The position numbers were made by a program, and so were the translations under genes. The notes below the pieces were generated by a model. The model had not been told where the DNA came from. It worked only from the letters and a program-made list of their open reading frames with translations, and did no database searches. Positions 46,801 through 48,364 of a stretch of DNA of 48,364 nt are shown one piece after another. Numbering within the stretch: the first letter of the stretch is position 1; each line of letters begins with the position of its first letter. The stretch covers positions 16,635-64,998 of the forward strand of contig QZLH01000727.1 in the NCBI GenBank assembly GCA_003833135.1. The letters are read 5' to 3'. The stretch is from Oehlia diaphana. Taxonomy: Eukaryota; Glomeromycota; Glomeromycetes; Glomerales; Glomeraceae.

Positions 46801-48306
46801 CTTTAACATTAGTCGTACCATATGGAGAAGAATTTGGAGGTCGAGGAGCTTGACGTGGATTTTCAAATATACTTTGTTTCTTAACACTTCTTGATTGTTG
46901 AGAATTAGAATTATTGTTTTCACGAAAGTTCTCGGCACTACGTTGTGATGGAATTAATGGTCTTAAGATACCACTAATATTACTAAATGGAGAAGGAGTT
47001 TGTTTTCGAATATTCTCAACATTAGAATTTGTACCGTATGGTATAGAACGTTGTTGAGGAGATACAGAACGTAGTTGAGGTGAGACGGAACGTTGCTGAG
47101 GTGAAACGGAACGTTCCATATAAGTGATTTGTTCGGGAGGATTTCCTTTCGAATCTGACATTATAATCGAATTCATGTCATATCCTTTTGGAGATGATAT
47201 ACTACCATTCGTTGTTGTTTGACGAAATGGTGAATAATTAGGACTTCTTGAATATCCCTGTGGGCTCATCCTAAATTGAATTTGTTGTTGTGCTGAAGAA
47301 TAAATTCCTCCTCCTTCCACATTTTCTGGTGGTGGTGTTATCAGAGAAACTAAAGAACGAGGGGATGTTGAATTTTGTGATTGTATGGTACGTAATTCGT
47401 AAGGTGAAATTTGTTCATCTTTTGGCATTGAACTTTGTCTTGGTGTTGGAGTTACATATCGTGGACCTCCATCACTATCAATAGAAGATTGAGGGGTTGG
47501 TGAAGAGATTGGTGATTTGGGAAGTTCTTTAGGATTTGGCGGTAATCCTTGCTGTGGACTTTCAGGTAGTGATGTTAATGATGGATATTTTATTTTTGCT
47601 AAATTTGTATATATTTTTATTAGTTAAAATGTTAAAATATATAAAAATAAATGAATGAATTTTCGATAATTACATGTATCTAGTATATGTATTATTCCTT
47701 CTTCATCAGGTTTAGGTGAGTTTCCAGATTCACCACCGAATACATATACTATATTTTGTGCAGTAGTCATTGTATGCCTATATCTTGAAGATGGGGCAGG
47801 TCCCATTTTTTGAAACATGTACCATCTCTGATTAGTTATACGAAAAGCTAAAAAAAAAAAAATAAAAAAATATATATATATATTTATAATGTCAAATAAA
47901 AAAAATTACAAATATTTTTCTTGAAATAAAATAGAACTCTACCAGTCAAATCGCCCAATTCTTGTTCATCGTGAGTTCTACCACCAAACACGTATATCAC
48001 GTCATCAACTAACGCGGATCCATGATTATAACGCGCAGATGGAATAAAACCTGTACATGATAATTCCGTCCATATATTCGCTCGAATATCATAACACCAT
48101 ATATCATTATAACATTTATTATCATCAATACCACCAAATCTATTGAAAAAAAAAAAAGATATTATAATCAGAATCTCTTTAAAAGAATTCGGACCATAAA
48201 ACAATAAAAACATACATATAAATTTTTTCTTTATGTGCAAAAGAAACATGACCAGAACGACAAGGTGGGGATTGATTATTTGGAACAATAAAATCCCAAG
48301 ATGCAT
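43892..48306 (-). CDS. Tea1/Kel1-like kelch and coiled-coil polarity protein, 5' end missing
   Basis: Exons in gene order: 48216-48306, 47943-48139, 47674-47847 and 43892-47598, with introns of 76, 95 and 75 bases. More 5' exons lie beyond the window. The visible part encodes about 1388 residues. Kelch repeats come first (CRSGHVSFAHKEKIYIFGG, SARYNHGSALVDDVIYVFGG, SSRYRHTMTTAQNIVYVFGG), with the Tea1/Kel1-type join GDLTAFRITNQRWYMFQKMG across an intron. A Ser/Pro-rich linker follows, including three RSVSPQ units, and then about 900 residues of coiled coil. Proteins of this type mark cell ends and link microtubule tips to formins and polarity factors, so a role in hyphal tip growth is expected. 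The start at 47428 that a naive reading gives is internal. Confidence 0.9.
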
Positions 48307-48364
48307 CTATAAAATTAATTAAAATATATATATATATTAATATAAAAGGTTGAATAATAAAAAA

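Overview
The window looks like nuclear DNA of an arbuscular mycorrhizal fungus of the Rhizophagus type (Glomeromycotina). The grounds are very AT-rich spacers full of poly-A/poly-T runs, short GT-AG introns of about 58-160 bases, and the gene families present: F-box/LRR proteins, kinase-Sel1 fusions, propeller-plus-ion-channel proteins, ML-domain secreted proteins and an ELEAEN-type coiled-coil family. The species assignment is inference; no marker gene is present.

Bases 1-31,000 are repeat- and relic-rich. From left to right they hold: a gene-free stretch; a ten-plus-exon minus-strand gene or pseudogene of unknown function (1878-4592); a GC-richer island; two copies of a repeat carrying the 5' part of an F-box gene (5140-6480 and 7189-7965); an inverted-repeat element (6849-7140); a retroelement gag/protease relic (7966-8760); an intact three-exon, GC-shifted orphan gene of 450 codons (9550-11039); two direct copies of a 1.3-kb segment carrying a coiled-coil gene (11169-12544 and 14146-15464); and another F-box relic (16100-18050) with a hAT-like foldback insertion.

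The core of the window (about 18,050-34,091) is a tandemly duplicated divergent gene pair. Each unit is a minus-strand cation-channel gene (19143-22712; 26956-30668) whose 5' side faces a plus-strand F-box gene. The F-box partner is a relic in the first unit and intact in the second (32352-34091). A third channel relic lies at 18055-18330. Both long channel genes keep identical intron positions, but each has one frameshift in exon 1: an 8-bp tandem duplication in the first, a small deletion in the second. The second spacer contains a 365-N gap whose two flanks are exact copies of sequences elsewhere in the window, so that join is suspect.

From 32 kb to the end the DNA is gene-dense and more ordinary: F-box protein, ML-domain lipid-binding protein, a five-exon pseudokinase-Sel1 protein, a small single-pass membrane protein, an arrestin-like adaptor with a PPxY motif, and most of a Tea1/Kel1-type kelch/coiled-coil polarity protein that runs off the right edge. 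No rRNA, tRNA, CRISPR or operon-like structure was seen. The most unusual items are the GC-shifted orphan gene, the hidden multi-exon gene, the repeated truncated F-box unit, and the twin frameshifted channel genes.
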